From contig OY288259.1 of assembly GCA_958450325.1 (NCBI GenBank), positions 23,740,734-23,804,733 of the forward strand: a stretch of 64,000 bases of DNA. Reading direction: 5' to 3'. This document shows positions 42,367 to 54,545 of this stretch, piece after piece. The stretch's first letter is position 1. Every line of letters begins with the position of its first letter. The notes below the pieces were generated by a model that saw only the letters and a list, made by a program, of their open reading frames with translations, did no database searches and had not been told where the DNA came from. Both the position numbers and the translations under genes were made by a program. Source of the DNA: Agrostemma githago (lineage: Eukaryota > Streptophyta > Magnoliopsida > Caryophyllales > Caryophyllaceae).

Positions 42367-43380
42367 TCAATCCAACCCCCTGACTCGAATTGCAGTTGTT
42401 GTTTGCATAATTGCATTGATGAGATGCTTGGCTTTGATTTGTGTATATTGTAATTTGATTATTATTATTATTATGTGTTTGAACTGGTTTGTTCTCAGAC
42501 TTGTTTATATTTATCACATGTTTGTGCTATCATATGTTGTTGGACAAAACTCATGAGAGAGATGAAACACTATGTTTTCTGCATACATCCATCTTATTGT
42601 TATGACCTCAGGTGTTGCTTTTCACTTCGGATTTGAGCAGGTAATCACATGGCAGTGGGTGGAATCCTGTACATATGAATTTGGAAGTCGTGTTGTTCTT
42701 TTAGTTTTGATTCGAGCAGGTTTATGAAAGTATGTGAGTACGAGCTCCCGAGAAGAGATTGTGTTTTATGTATATAGAGATTATTTCAAAATGGACTTTC
42801 AGTTCGGATAGATTGCAATGCTGTTGCTGCTCTTTTTAGAACGGATCTGGAACACCAGGATGCCTTCTATCTGAATTTGGAGTGCATCAAATTCTTGCTG
42901 AAATAGCGTTTAGGAGAAGAGAGAATTGGACCCAATTTAATTCTTGCTGAAGTAGCGTTTAGGAGAAGAGAGAATTGGACCCAATTTAGGTTACGTGACG
43001 GAAAGGTAGCAATGAAGTAGACAATGTCAGCAGCTGATAAGACAAGATAGATAAGGAGTACTATGAAGGAGTCTTGAAAAAATTATCTAGATATGATCAA
43101 TGCAAGTGATACAAACAAATTTTACCATTTAAACAATGTGGTAATCTAAGTCTAGCGCCCGAAAAACGCCCTGTGCCACACAACTACACTCATCTAGATT
43201 TCATAGGATTACATACACCACAGGGGATCTCTCCCGAAAAATATCAGAGATACCGAGACTTGTCAAGATTCGACGACAATAAGTATGCTACTACACAACA
43301 CATTCAAAAGACACTCACTAGTGGAGGAAGATTGATATGAAGCTCTAGTTTTAGGTGACACTAAGACGCTCTGGACTGCA
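42367..43380. other. Convergent intergenic region between CHMP1 and CRWN1
   Basis: Holds the 3' UTRs of both genes and a 49-bp tandem duplication at 42891-42988. No additional gene seen. Confidence 0.7.
42891..42988. repeat. 49-bp tandem duplication
   Basis: Two adjacent copies starting ATTCTTGCTGAA, 42891-42939 and 42940-42988, differing at one base that I see. Confidence 0.9.
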
Positions 43381-46300
43381 CTATGTGGTCAAGAACTTCC
43401 ATAGCTTTTTACCAATGGAGGCTTCACCTGGATGTTCAATCTCATCGCCATCGTCCTCATCGTCATCCCCACTGGAACTACCCAGTGATTCATTCGCTTC
43501 ATCACCATTTTCAACATGCCTCACGGGAGTTCCAATCACTTCACTTAGCATAGTAGCCTCAACCGTCCTGAGGATTTCGGGAGTGCTGATTTCAATTGCC
43601 TCCTCCCCAACCTCGGCCTGCCAATACAAAACAAAATATTTAATACCAAAAATTCAGTCTCACCTGATGTACATGTTAATGCTAACTCATTTCATGCACC
43701 AAGGACCTTTCCTTGGATTGTTTGTGACCATTTACTCCCCAGCAGTGATCATTCAATAAGGGTATGTTTGAAACCAAAGGGGGGAATGGAAGGGGAATTA
43801 ATTAGCCCGAGGGAGGAAAACTGAAGTGTCATTCAACTATGTTATTATGAGACCTTGTCACAATAGACTAGCCCTAAAATACTCCACCCATCGTAAAACC
43901 ATGGAACACGAAAGTGAAATTCATGGAGACGAGGGATGGTCATTAAATACCTGCATCAAATTTACACTTTCGTCATTATCACTGCCGACTCCAGCTGAAT
44001 CAGAGGGCCCCAGTCTGGAATTTCCTTCCGGCTTTTCTCTCTTTCCATTTACCTTTCTAGTTTTTCTAGAATCAGAAGGCATTTTGACAGCAGCAGCCAT
44101 GTCCACACTATAGCGAGGAGAAAAAACAGTTTTAGTGCATACTCAAAGATGTATAAGTTTTCATCTCGCAAAAAAAGAAAAAGAAGATGAATAGATCTTT
44201 TTTTTGGTACGGATGAATATTTCTGAAACACCATTTATGATGATTCCAGGTGGATACTATGAATAAATTACGCAAGACAAGGTTAAAAACAAGGGATAAA
44301 TTGGGTCCCTTGATTGAACTTAATTCTTTGATTCAAATCCCATATGCATTCAATTTCGTAGTTAATTGTTTGATTTATGTGCACTTCTCATATATGTTCT
44401 TGTGTTCTTTTAGTATATAACGTTTTAATCAATCAGTAAACAGAAATAAAAGTTTACTCAAGATACTTACGTCTTCGGTCTTCTAAGATAATATCGTGTA
44501 CCAGCAGGCACTTGCTCATCAGAATCAGTTTTACGCCGCCTTGTCCTGGGACCACCACCGGCAGTACTAACAGAACGAGTCTCACTTTCCTCTTCATCCT
44601 GTGCACTTGCTGTAGTTTGAGAAGTAGCATGAGCACGGCCACGTTTCCTGCCCTTTCTAAGTTTCTCGGATAGCTCCTGGTTTTCATCGTCACCATTTGG
44701 AGGCGCACTATCACCAAGTTCACTTGAATTTCCAAGTATATCCTTGGCCTCTTTCATCACCTCCTTCATAGTGTTTGTCCTGCGAACTTTGACCCTCCCT
44801 CTTTTCCCATATTGCTGCTGACCATTTAACTCAGAGGTATGCACAGCGTCGGTATCTTTGTTATTTCCATCATCTTTGACTTGTGCCCTTGGGACATCAA
44901 ATGAGGTTAATTCTTGAGCTTCCATATCTTTGTTATCTTCATTGTTCACCAAGCCCGGATCTTCATCGTCATTGACTTTTGACCTTGGGATATCAAATGA
45001 GGATAATTCTTGAACTTCTTCAGCAAAATCATACCTTAAGGAAGATGGCTCAGCATTATCATCTGGGTCCGATAGAGAGGCCTCTCCAACAGTTTCCTCA
45101 ATAGCAGTTGAGTCTCCTCTTTTGATCGGGGATAATTTCAGTATTTTTTCCGTGCATTTCCTAAGCCAAGATGTAGATTTTGCTGGAGTTGGGGCCTCTA
45201 CATTCACACCGATTGGAGATCTTTCATCGGTCCTCAATTTAGAGCTATTTCTAATGTAATCTTCAGCAAGTTTTGGTAGTGGAAAGATCTCTCTCCTATC
45301 ATATTGAAGATCTGAGAGCAAAAATACATGGGTCACTTCACCACAATGCTCACAACTCTTCAATCTCTCAGCAAAGGCAATAAACCGTTCCCTCTCGCCC
45401 AGAAGCTGTTCCCGCTGCTCCTTTAATTTGCCACTAAGGACGACAAGTTCATCAATATCCTTCTGGATACCAATTCTACGCCCTTCCATCTCCTTCTTAT
45501 TCTCCATGACTTCCTCTAACATCTTTGTCATTCTCTTTTCCTCCTCTTTCATATCCGACAATCCTCTTTCAGCAATCTCTCTTAAGTGATTTATATTATT
45601 TTGCTCCCTTTCTTTGTCTTCCTCAAACAACCGCTCTCTCTCACAAAGATCTGCTTCTTTCTCTTCAAACTGCTTAAGCAATTCCATCTCAAGATTCCTT
45701 TTCTGTTGTTCAAACTCATCACTCATCTTACTTTGTTGGGCTTGTTCTTGCTCTGAAACCAGTGACTTCTCCTGCTTCATGTAGGCTTCAAATAACTCCT
45801 TGTCCAACTTAAAAGCTTCCTGATCAGCCTCCAATTTCCTCAGAGAAGAACGGCTCTCACACCTTAATCTTTCCTCTTCCAAATGCCTCCATTTCTCCCA
45901 TTTCTCTCTCTCATCGGTAAGCCTCTTTGATTCCCTTTCAATTTCCGTTTTTTTCTCATCAAGAGCCTCCCACTCTTGCTCAAATGACTTTCTTTCCTGC
46001 TTTAACTCAGCAGATTCCTTCAAAATCACTTCTCTCTGAGACATGCACTGACTTATCTCTCTTTTGAGTTCAGATTGAAGACGTGAATGCTCTAACCTCT
46101 CTTCTGCAGTCAGCTGAAGCTTTTCCTTCTCTTCTTGTATTTTTAGCAATTGTTCCTCATTGGCAGCTTTTATTTCCCCAAGTTTGTCTTTGAGCTTCAG
46201 CAATTCCTCACTATCAATCAGTATCTGCTTCTTGTCCATATCCACGGCTTTCTGCTCTTCCTTCAAGGCCTTCTCTTTATCCTTCAAAGCTTTTGTCTTT

Positions 46301-49300
46301 GTTACGAGGTCAGTTTCCTTTTCCTTGAACTTTTCCACCTTCTTGTCCAATGCATTTTCACGCTTGCTAATTTTCTCTTCCATGTGACTAACTTCAAGTT
46401 CCTTTTTCTCTAATTCCACAACTTTGCTTTTTAGTTCTTCATCAACCAGCTTTCTCCTTTGATAAATTTCAGACTCAAACTCTTGTGTTTTTGCATCTAA
46501 CTGAGCCTTGCGGTTGTCAAGAAGCTTCTGCACCTCAATCTACAAAATAAGCAATGAGCAATCAGGATGGTGGTCTTCTAAGAAATGATGACACTGCCTC
46601 AATCACATACCCGTGAAAAAAAATTGAGGTGAGGAGTTGAGATACCAATGCTTCGCTCATTCATCAGTACAACAGCAGAACTAATATAATTGTAAATCCC
46701 AATCAATTAGTCTTGTATGAGAGTCTCACATGTGAGACTAGCTCAAATACTCATGTACATCTTATCTTATTATAATCAACAAATATGTGTCGTATCATTA
46801 TTTCTATGCCAGAACTTCAAACTATATGTAAATGCCTGCAACTTCTCAATACTCGGCAGGATTGAAGTCTCACCTTTTCCCTTTCATTAAGCTGTTCTTC
46901 ACGGACAAGTAGCTCTTTCTCTTTTCCTGTAATTCTTGTTGTCATGGTATCAAATTCCTGCAACCCATGAGCAATAAATATAACTATCATACTCCCTCCG
47001 TTCAAGTCCAACCTTCCCTTTTGCTTTTTCACGTTTGCCAACACGTATTTTGCGTCGTTAATATCTTTCGTAACATATTAGTAAAAATTATGAAAATTGG
47101 ATATTAATAATGTACTTTTAAAGACGAATCAAACAAGATCCCACATGGATATATTTTCTCTAATAGATTGTCGTAAATATCAAAAGTTATCCTTGATGGC
47201 GAATGGTGTCAAAAAGAGAAAGGGATAGGTTCGACTTTAACGGAGGGAGTATCTCTTTCTGGATTTCACAAAGGTAGGTACAAAAAAAACCCTTCTCTTT
47301 TAAATCAAGTCAATATTAAAATTAACAATCATATCTATTACTTGATTTCACAAAGGTGGGTATAAAAATTCACCTTCTCTTTTATAATCAAGTCAAGCAG
47401 TCTCCGACTAATATCCTCCTCTTTCTTCTTCAGATCCACATTAGTTTGCTCCATCTTATTTTGGGCCTCCTCTAATTCAACCTCTTTCAATTTCAATCCC
47501 TTGTCGATTTCATTGGCTCTCTCCTCTCTTTGGTTCAGAATTCTCCGTCCCTCACACAATCTCTCTTCACCTTCTTGTAACTTCCGTTCCCATTCCAACA
47601 AGTCTTCTCTTTGTTTGGACAAAGTAACCTTGTGAGAATCTTTCCTGTAAAATAAATAGGACAAAAAATGGAAAAACCCCCCATTATAGTAATCTTTCTA
47701 AGCTATAAAAGATATCATGTCAAACAAATTAGGGCTAAAGCACAATTAATTTTTTTATCCCAATACACTTCATGGACCATTTAGGTCAGGTGTTTAGGTC
47801 AAGCCACGTTCATGTGTTCTGCAACTTTCAAGTGAGCTATTATCAAGTCATTTTGGGAATGAGTCGCTTTGTGTCCAGTCATTTCAAGTATAAGACACCT
47901 CTCGTCGCCCCATTCTCGGACCAGTGGTTAAAGGGCCAATTAGTTTAAAAAATGACTAAAAGAGTGTTCTGCAAATGCACCAATAGTGCTTGACAGTTGG
48001 GCTATTATTTTAATTGAGAAACTACTAATTGTGAAACCTAATTAGTCCATTTTGAGTCAATTCGAATTGGGTTATTTCGAGTCGGGTAGTTTTGAATGGA
48101 TCAATTTCAGGATCGACAAAGCTCGCATGAGTCCCATTCAGGTCGTATTTGGGTTGTACGAGTATTATTTAGGATTAAGAATGATCATTTTTGCATGTTC
48201 TAGTAACAGCCTAACAGGTATGTCTTTCCTCTAAAGTGGAAAATCCTGTGACCCATCTAGAGAAATGAGATAATGACTATACATAACTAAAAAATAGACA
48301 GCTATAAAAGTTCAATCACATACTCAGAATTGAAGGACATTCGTTCCCTCCGAAGAACACCCTCGCGTCGTTCGAGATCTTGCAGCTTTCTCTCTATTTC
48401 TGAGCTCTTTCTACTAGCCTCGGCAAATTTAGCATCAGCTGCACGTAGCTTTGCTTCGACTTCTAAGGACTTCTCCTCAATACTTGAAGCCAAGGCATTG
48501 GCATCAGCCAACTTCGAAGCAGCTGTAAATTTGATCTCAGCATGCTCTGACCGCATCTCACGCAAGGTTTTTTCCATCTGCAATAACCAGACCCAAGTTA
48601 AATAAATCCAGCAGTACATTCCAATGGCAAAACTCAAATATTTGGTAGCTACAAAAAATATCAATGACCAAACGCATGTCATGTAATTTTCATACAGTGA
48701 TACAACAATGAGAGTAATAAAGAGCCAAATCCAGTAAATACGCAACAGATAGGAACATTATAGTAATTATCAGTAACATGAAACATGAAAGTGCATAACC
48801 ACACAAAGCAACAGTGAGATAAAACTATAACGTGAAAAGTTTGAAAACAAATCAACCAGCAATCTTACATCAAGGATGCACTGCTTCTCCACTCCCAGCG
48901 CCTTCCTTAAATTCTCCTCTCTCTTTTCAAAATCAGATATCGCAATAAAATGAGCAGCCTGCTCTCGTTTAAGGACAGCCTGCTGCTCATCAAGAGCTTG
49001 CTGGATGTCTTCAAGCTTCAAGCTCCATTCCTTCTTCTCCATCAATAGAAGTCCCATATTGTATTGATATTCAAATAGCTGAAAGAAGCAAGCACATAAT
49101 CAGACAGAGCACCATACAACTGTCGACATTACATTACCAAGGGCATGGGAAAAGTAGATGAAGGAAAGATCATTCATTCTTATTAGTTGTGACCGTCTCA
49201 AGCTCGTGACGACATATTGAAAAACAAGGGGTTGTGACACGTGATACTCCGTAATAAATATAGAAACTATTAATGATTGCTATGGCACTGAGATCACATT

Positions 49301-50677
49301 CCTCCCTCTTTCAGTTGATTCACTTGACGCAATCAGTCTAAGCATAACTCGCTACTTGGCACTTAAATGCAAGTCCTTGAAACTTGCACATTTCAAAAGT
49401 AGCTGGAACAAACAGCATTAAACTTACAAGTTAAAATCAAAAGACGTTCATGATCTTGATCAGTTACTTTGGTTTGATGGAGAAAGATTGGTTTAATTAT
49501 CATAATAAGTGTAAGATACACTGTTCTGCAGTAATAACTGTAATCAACAATTTCCTTGTGAGTTCATTTGGCTGCAGATATAGCCGCTAAATTCAATCTC
49601 AAATGAAATTCATATAGATTTGTTCATTTATAAGTTACTCCACTGGTCACATTTCTCTTTTTGAGACTATTCATGACTAAAGATAATCTTCAATATTCTC
49701 GACAAACTATAAGAGAAAACATAATCATGTGAGATCTCACAAACCTTTTTCATACTAAAAGACTTTTTTTAATGGTTTGGTTCATCTTATATTAAGAATA
49801 CCAAATTTTTATACTCCGTAATTTTTACCAAGGTAAAACAAATGATATTGATGTTGTAAAACGTGTCTCGACAAATGTGAAAAAGCAATGTGACAATTGG
49901 ATTTGAATGAAGGGAGTACTATAATACAAAACAGCTTCCAACAGTGCGCTTGATTTTTTTTTGGACAAAAGTGCGGTTTTACATGTATTATTGTCTCAAA
50001 TTTTACAACAATAACCTTTCGTCGCCTTTAATAGATATCCGTTGTGATGAAGGTATGTTCTTCAATAACTATCTGTAATTTGGGAGGAAGGTATGTACGT
50101 CTTCTGCCGATGTCATTTTACATGAAACCTCTTGAAAATACGAAGGCATAGCAAAGTTAAGCAGTAAAAAAATGTCAAACCTTTTCTGCCATAAACCCAA
50201 GTACCCAACAGCCAACATTACTCAGTATAGATAAGACAAAAGAACACACGAAAGCAAGATTTAAAAATCATTAGACTAATGATTAAATTAAATTCAGTAA
50301 CACAAAAGTCAACAGCAATTGAGCTCGAATTCCGACGCAATTCAAATCAACATCTCCTACTCAAAACAGAACAGTGCATTTCCTTACAAGATCTACTATA
50401 ACCCGTAAAATAAATTCATACACATAAATACTCCTATCAAATAAAATAAAATAAAGTAAAATAAAAATCACGCAAGAAAACAAGGGGAATAACAACAAAC
50501 CTCTTTCTCAAGGATGGAAACTTTCTTATCCAAATCAACCAAATCCTCAGTTTGTGTCTCTCCATTCTCATAGCCATCAGAAATTCGATTAGAATTGGAG
50601 GGCGGAGGAGTGTTCTGGTTTTCAGTCCTGGGAGTTGAAGACCAGCCAGAAAAAATCTTCTTCTGCGGCGTAAACAT
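43381..50677 (-). CDS. CRWN1: Nuclear lamina-like protein CRWN1/NMCP1 (eight exons)
   Basis: Exons on the minus strand: 50677-50501, 49078-48869, 48577-48324, 47644-47374, 46957-46874, 46539-44471, 44107-43951, 43617-43381. All junctions are GT-AG and keep phase, giving 1152 codons, close to Arabidopsis CRWN1. CRWN/NMCP proteins line the inner nuclear envelope of plants and set nuclear size and chromatin organisation, as lamins do in animals. Features: N-terminal MFTPQKKIFSGWSSTP; coiled coil from about residue 50 to 720 beginning LFEYQYNMGLLLMEKKEW; conserved SCEHCGE motif near 728; RRTNTMKEVMKEAK segment near 915; basic NLS RKGRKRGR near 960; extreme C-terminal EHPGEASIGKKLWKFLTT, diagnostic of the NMCP1 class. 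An exon-6 reading frame would stop just past 44471 if the intron were retained, giving a protein without the conserved tail. Intact. Confidence 0.95.
46992..47249. mobile_element. Stowaway MITE in CRWN1 intron 4
   Basis: 258 bp with terminal inverted repeats CTCCCTCCGTTCAAGTCCAA and GACTTTAACGGAGGGAG, flanked by TA duplications (46990-46991 and 47250-47251). Confidence 0.85.
49638..49916. mobile_element. Diverged Stowaway-like MITE in CRWN1 intron 1
   Basis: 279 bp, TA on both sides, ends CTCCACTGGTCAC and GAATGAAGGGAG. The interior shares words with the outer MITE at 51432-51917 (GTGAGATCT, AAACGTGTCTCGA). Confidence 0.6.
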
Positions 50678-51102
50678 GTTACCCTCAATCAATCAAAACT
50701 CAAAACTTTCGCAACAGATCCAAAAACCCACTTCATAAAATGCAATTCGGACCGCCAATTGAAAAGGGTAGTTGACGAAATTGATAAAACCCTAAATCTT
50801 GGAAAAGCTGGAATTTGGAACCCTAATACCGCCGGACTTGAAAACGGGATTAAATTCGCAATAATACCGGCGAGTGTTTGGAGTCCGACAACGTCTCTCC
50901 CAACGAACTAATCTTCTCTCTCTACAGAAGCACACATTCACACTTTACTTTTCTCTGCTTTCTCTCTCTACTTTTTTTTTTTTTTGGTTACCCACCTTTC
51001 GTTTTTATGCGCCGGGATAACTCACGCTCTCCCTACTTTATTTATTTTATTATTATTCCCTCCTTCTCGGTCAATAGATCACACCTTACTCTTTTGCGTA
51101 TA
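50678..51102. other. CRWN1 upstream region
   Basis: 5' UTR and proximal promoter on the minus strand; A/T-rich with a T-run at about 50972-50984. No convincing TATA box singled out. Confidence 0.5.
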
Positions 51103-51362
51103 CTCCCCCATCCAAACAATCCTTTACATAGGATTTTTCATCAATATTAAGAAAAGTGGTAAAAAGTAAGGGTATTGTTAGTAAATCAAATGGTTTATGG
51201 GTCCACCAAGATTAAAGTAAGGAAAAAGTAGTGGCATTTTGTGTAAATAGAGAAAGAATATGAGGATTATAAGGTAAAGTCTTTTGCCAAAAGGGGAATG
51301 TAAATAATTGATTGGATTGTCCATTTATAGTAAGTGTAAAGAATTGAATGGATGGGAGGGAG
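51103..51362. mobile_element. Stowaway MITE (copy 1)
   Basis: 260 bp, ends CTCCCCCATCCAAACAATCC and GAATGGATGGGAGGGAG, TA target duplication. The interior is nearly the same as copy 2 at 51508-51770. Confidence 0.85.
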
Positions 51363-51431
51363 TATCAATTAATGGTTGACACTTTTTTTTTTTTTCTTGT
51401 TGTCAAGTTTTATCTACTCCATATTATATTA

Positions 51432-51917
51432 CACTCCATTCGTTCAAATTCAAGGGATACACAGACACCTCCCTTTTGGATACTATTCACAACTCAAAAA
51501 ATCATTACTCCCTCCCATCCAAACAATCCTTGACATAGAATTTTTCATCAAAATTAAGAAAAGTGGTAAAAGTAAGGGTATTATTGGTAAATCAAATGGT
51601 GTTATAGGTCCACCAAACTTAAAGTAAGGAAAAAAGTAGTGGCATTTTGTGTAAATAAAGGAAGGATATGAGGATGATAAGGTAAAGTCTTTTGCCAAAA
51701 AGGGAATGTAAAGAATTGATTGGATTGTCCATTTATAATAAGTGCAAAGAATTGAATGGATGGAAGGGAGTAATATTTTCGACAATTTATAAGTATAGTC
51801 ACGTGAGATCTTGTTTGATTCATTTTTATGAGTAGATTAAGAATATATTAACGATATAAAACGTGTCTCGATAAGGGTAAAAAACAAAAGTACTCTTTGA
51901 ATTTGAACGGGTGGAGT
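51432..51917. mobile_element. Outer MITE interrupted by a second Stowaway
   Basis: Left end ACTCCATTCGTTCAAATTC and right end GAATTTGAACGGGTGGAGT form an inverted pair; the inside is split by the Stowaway at 51508-51770. Confidence 0.7.
51508..51770. mobile_element. Stowaway MITE (copy 2), nested
   Basis: 263 bp, ends CTCCCTCCCATCCAAACAAT and GAATGGATGGAAGGGAG, flanked by TA (51506-51507, 51771-51772). Close sibling of copy 1. Confidence 0.85.
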
Positions 51918-52360
51918 TTACAATTACCGTTTCTTTCCTTAAATTGAATAATAAATAAAAATAATTGAAATGGATATAAGATGGCCTGGCCCGGTAGCAG
52001 CTCTAAGAACTGAAATTACAGTTATGCCCATGCCGGGTGTGTTGTTATCCGAAGACCCTAAAATTTTTTTTAGGGTAAAGTTGGTAAATAACAAACCTGC
52101 TTTTTATTAAGTGAACGTGGGTATTTTTATTGCGTTTTGTATGCAGACCAAAATGACCTCAGGGTGCTCAAGTCTCCCTCATGACGGAAATATATTCGTT
52201 ATAAATTGATGACAGGATAAATTATAGTACTTCCTCCATTTTCTTTTTATTTTCCCAATTTTCTTTTTTGGCCATTTATTTTTATCTTTCCATTTCATTT
52301 CTTTCCATTTTAGTCCATAATTTTTACTATCATACTACCATTACTATTTACAACTTATAC

Positions 52361-53722
52361 GAATTTTTTTTCAAAATAATGCTCTTAAATAAACTTATTA
52401 TCGTTTCGGGTCGGATTGAAAATTAATTAACAAAATGGGGCTCTAGGAGGTTCGGAGTGAGGGTCGTGTTTAGGCGGAGCAATCCCGCCATTAGGAATGG
52501 CGGGTTTTTGAAATAAAAAATTCCCGAAAAAAAAAAGTAACCCTTAAACCCGCCATTGGGAATGGCGGGTTATTGAGCACTAACCCGCCACCCCCAATGG
52601 CGGGTCTAAGTGTTTTTTTTTTTGTTAATAGCGGGTCTAAGTGTTTTTTTTTTAACGAGCAAGGATATAATGATATCAATGTTGCAAATTATTAAGTTAT
52701 TCATTGTAGCCTAGTGGTACAGTAGTCTAACTTTTTATCTAGAGGTTTTGGGTTCGAACCTTTTTGCTGGATTTTTTTAATTGCCAATTACAAAATAAAC
52801 AATATGTTAACAAACAGATTTGATCCTGTGACCACTTGCGCACTAGACAAAGGTTTTGCCACTGAAGCAATATCAGTTATCTGATGTTTGACATCATTAA
52901 ACGTTACTTATCTTGATTTCGTGAGGAGATAAAAAATTATTTTAAAACCCGGCATTGGGAGTGGCGGGTTTAAGAGTAATACAAATAATTTTTGTATTTT
53001 TTTCCCGAATTTCACATACCCGCCATTGCTAATGACATGTTTATTTCGTCCCATACCGATCCTCAATCCGAGCCCCATTTTAATAATTAGTTTTTGTCCA
53101 AAAGACCCATTTTTTATTTGCTGAAGAAGTCGAGATAAGAAAAATTTAATGATACAAAATTCCAAATAATTAATATTGCTTCAGTGGCAAAACCTTTGTC
53201 TAGTGCGCAAGTGGTCACAGGATCGAATCTCTTTGATAACATATTGTTTATTTTGTAATTCACAATTAAAAAAAATCCAGCAAAAAGGTTCGAACCCAGA
53301 ACCTCTAGATAGAGAGGGATAGAGAGTTAGACTACCTTACCACTAGACTACAGGTTCGAACCCAGAACCTCTAGATAGAGAATTAGACTACTTTACCACT
53401 AGACTACAATGGATAACTTGATAATTTGCAACATTGATATTATTATATCCTTGCTCGTTAAAAAAAACACTTAGACCCGCCATTGGGGGTGGCGGGTTAG
53501 TGCTCAATAACCCGTCATTCCCAATGGCGGGTTTAAGGGTTATTAATTTTTTTTTTTGGGAATTTTTTATTTCAAAAACCCGCCATTCCTAATGGCGGGA
53601 TTGCTCCGCCTAAACACGACCCTCACTCCGAACCTCCTAGAGCCCCATTTTGTTAATTAATTATCAATCCGACTCGAAACGATAATAAGTTTATTTAAGA
53701 GCATTATTTTGAAAAAAAATTC
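52361..53722. mobile_element. Foldback element with ~0.5-kb inverted arms
   Basis: Left arm 52361-52873 and right arm 53173-53722 are inverted copies starting from a perfect terminal repeat, GAATTTTTTTTCAAAATAAT. Flanks ACTTATAC (52353-52360) and ACTTTATAC (53723-53731) look like an 8-9 bp target duplication with one indel, suggesting a Mutator-type foldback. No transposase. The arms carry about eight small hairpins of the form CCCGCCATT-GGG-AATGGCGGG and tRNA-like pol III boxes (see next entry). The right arm is longer because of an internal duplication near 53288-53383. Confidence 0.85.
52705..52765 (+). promoter_or_regulatory. tRNA-like internal pol III boxes in the foldback arm
   Basis: A-box-like TAGCCTAGTGG at 52707-52717, B-box-like GGTTCGAACC at 52751-52760, then TTTTT. 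Inverted counterparts occur twice in the right arm (about 53288-53345 and 53352-53408). This is tRNA-derived sequence; transcription is untested. Confidence 0.55.
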
Positions 53723-53861
53723 ACTTTATACCTTTATTCTTTCCTATTTACACACATTTTACCCTTCTACTCTCAATATTTACTAAATTTATCATTTTAT
53801 ATTCATTACAAAAAAAATTGTGCCAAAAGTGAATGGGAAGATAAAAAGAAAATGGAGGAAG

Positions 53862-54327
53862 TACATGGTTGGGAGTAGCAACTAGCAAGTTGTTTATCTT
53901 TATTTTAATGGTGTCGGATTAAATTGAGATGAACATATCTTTAACTTAACTATAGTACTTAATAAGGATGACATTATTGGTTTGAGGAGAAAATAAGTTG
54001 AAAAAAATATGTCTAATTACTGAGTATTCTATTCGTCTCATTCATTTTTTTTTACATTTGATTAAAATAATCTTCAAATAAATATAAAAGACAAAAAAAA
54101 TGAACGAGTCGTACTCTAATTGGGTTTTTAAGTTGTTATAAAATTACTAAAATTTCTCGTGATGGAAGACTTTACCATTGATAAACGAAGTCGTTTTCAA
54201 ATAAAATTGGCATACTCGTATTACTTTAAACTAACTTTTGATCTAAATCGAGTTTAATAGATTCAACAAAAAGCATGATTAAGATCATTTTTAAAATGTC
54301 GTATAACCATTTTTTTTTTATATTATA
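53862..54327. other. A/T-rich intergenic DNA
   Basis: No gene or repeat boundary recognised. Confidence 0.6.
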
Positions 54328-54545
54328 CTCCCTCCTATTAATCATGATTTTACCTTTTTTTGGTAAATTAAGAAAAGAATAAAGAATTATTTAAAGTAAA
54401 AAAAAGTGGACAAAAGTGGAAATGTGATCGGGTTTGTGAGTAAAGGGAAGAATAAAAAATTATAAATAAATAAATAAATGATTAAAGTACAAAAAGTACT
54501 AAGGCCAAAAAATAAAGACAAAAGATGATGGATAATATGAGGAAG
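54328..54545. mobile_element. Stowaway-like MITE
   Basis: 218 bp, ends CTCCCTCCTATTAATC and GATAATATGAGGAAG, TA on both sides. The terminal repeats are imperfect. Confidence 0.6.

Larger units (their letters stand above)
52230..53861. mobile_element. Stowaway-like MITE split by a foldback element
   Basis: Ends CTTCCTCCATTTTCTTTTTA and its complement at 53842-53861, flanked by TA. About 262 bp of its own sequence remains around the 1.36-kb foldback. Confidence 0.75.

Noticed and set aside
52705..52765. Genuine tRNA gene
   Set aside because: Only the A and B boxes resemble a tRNA; the acceptor stem does not pair and no plausible anticodon arm is seen.
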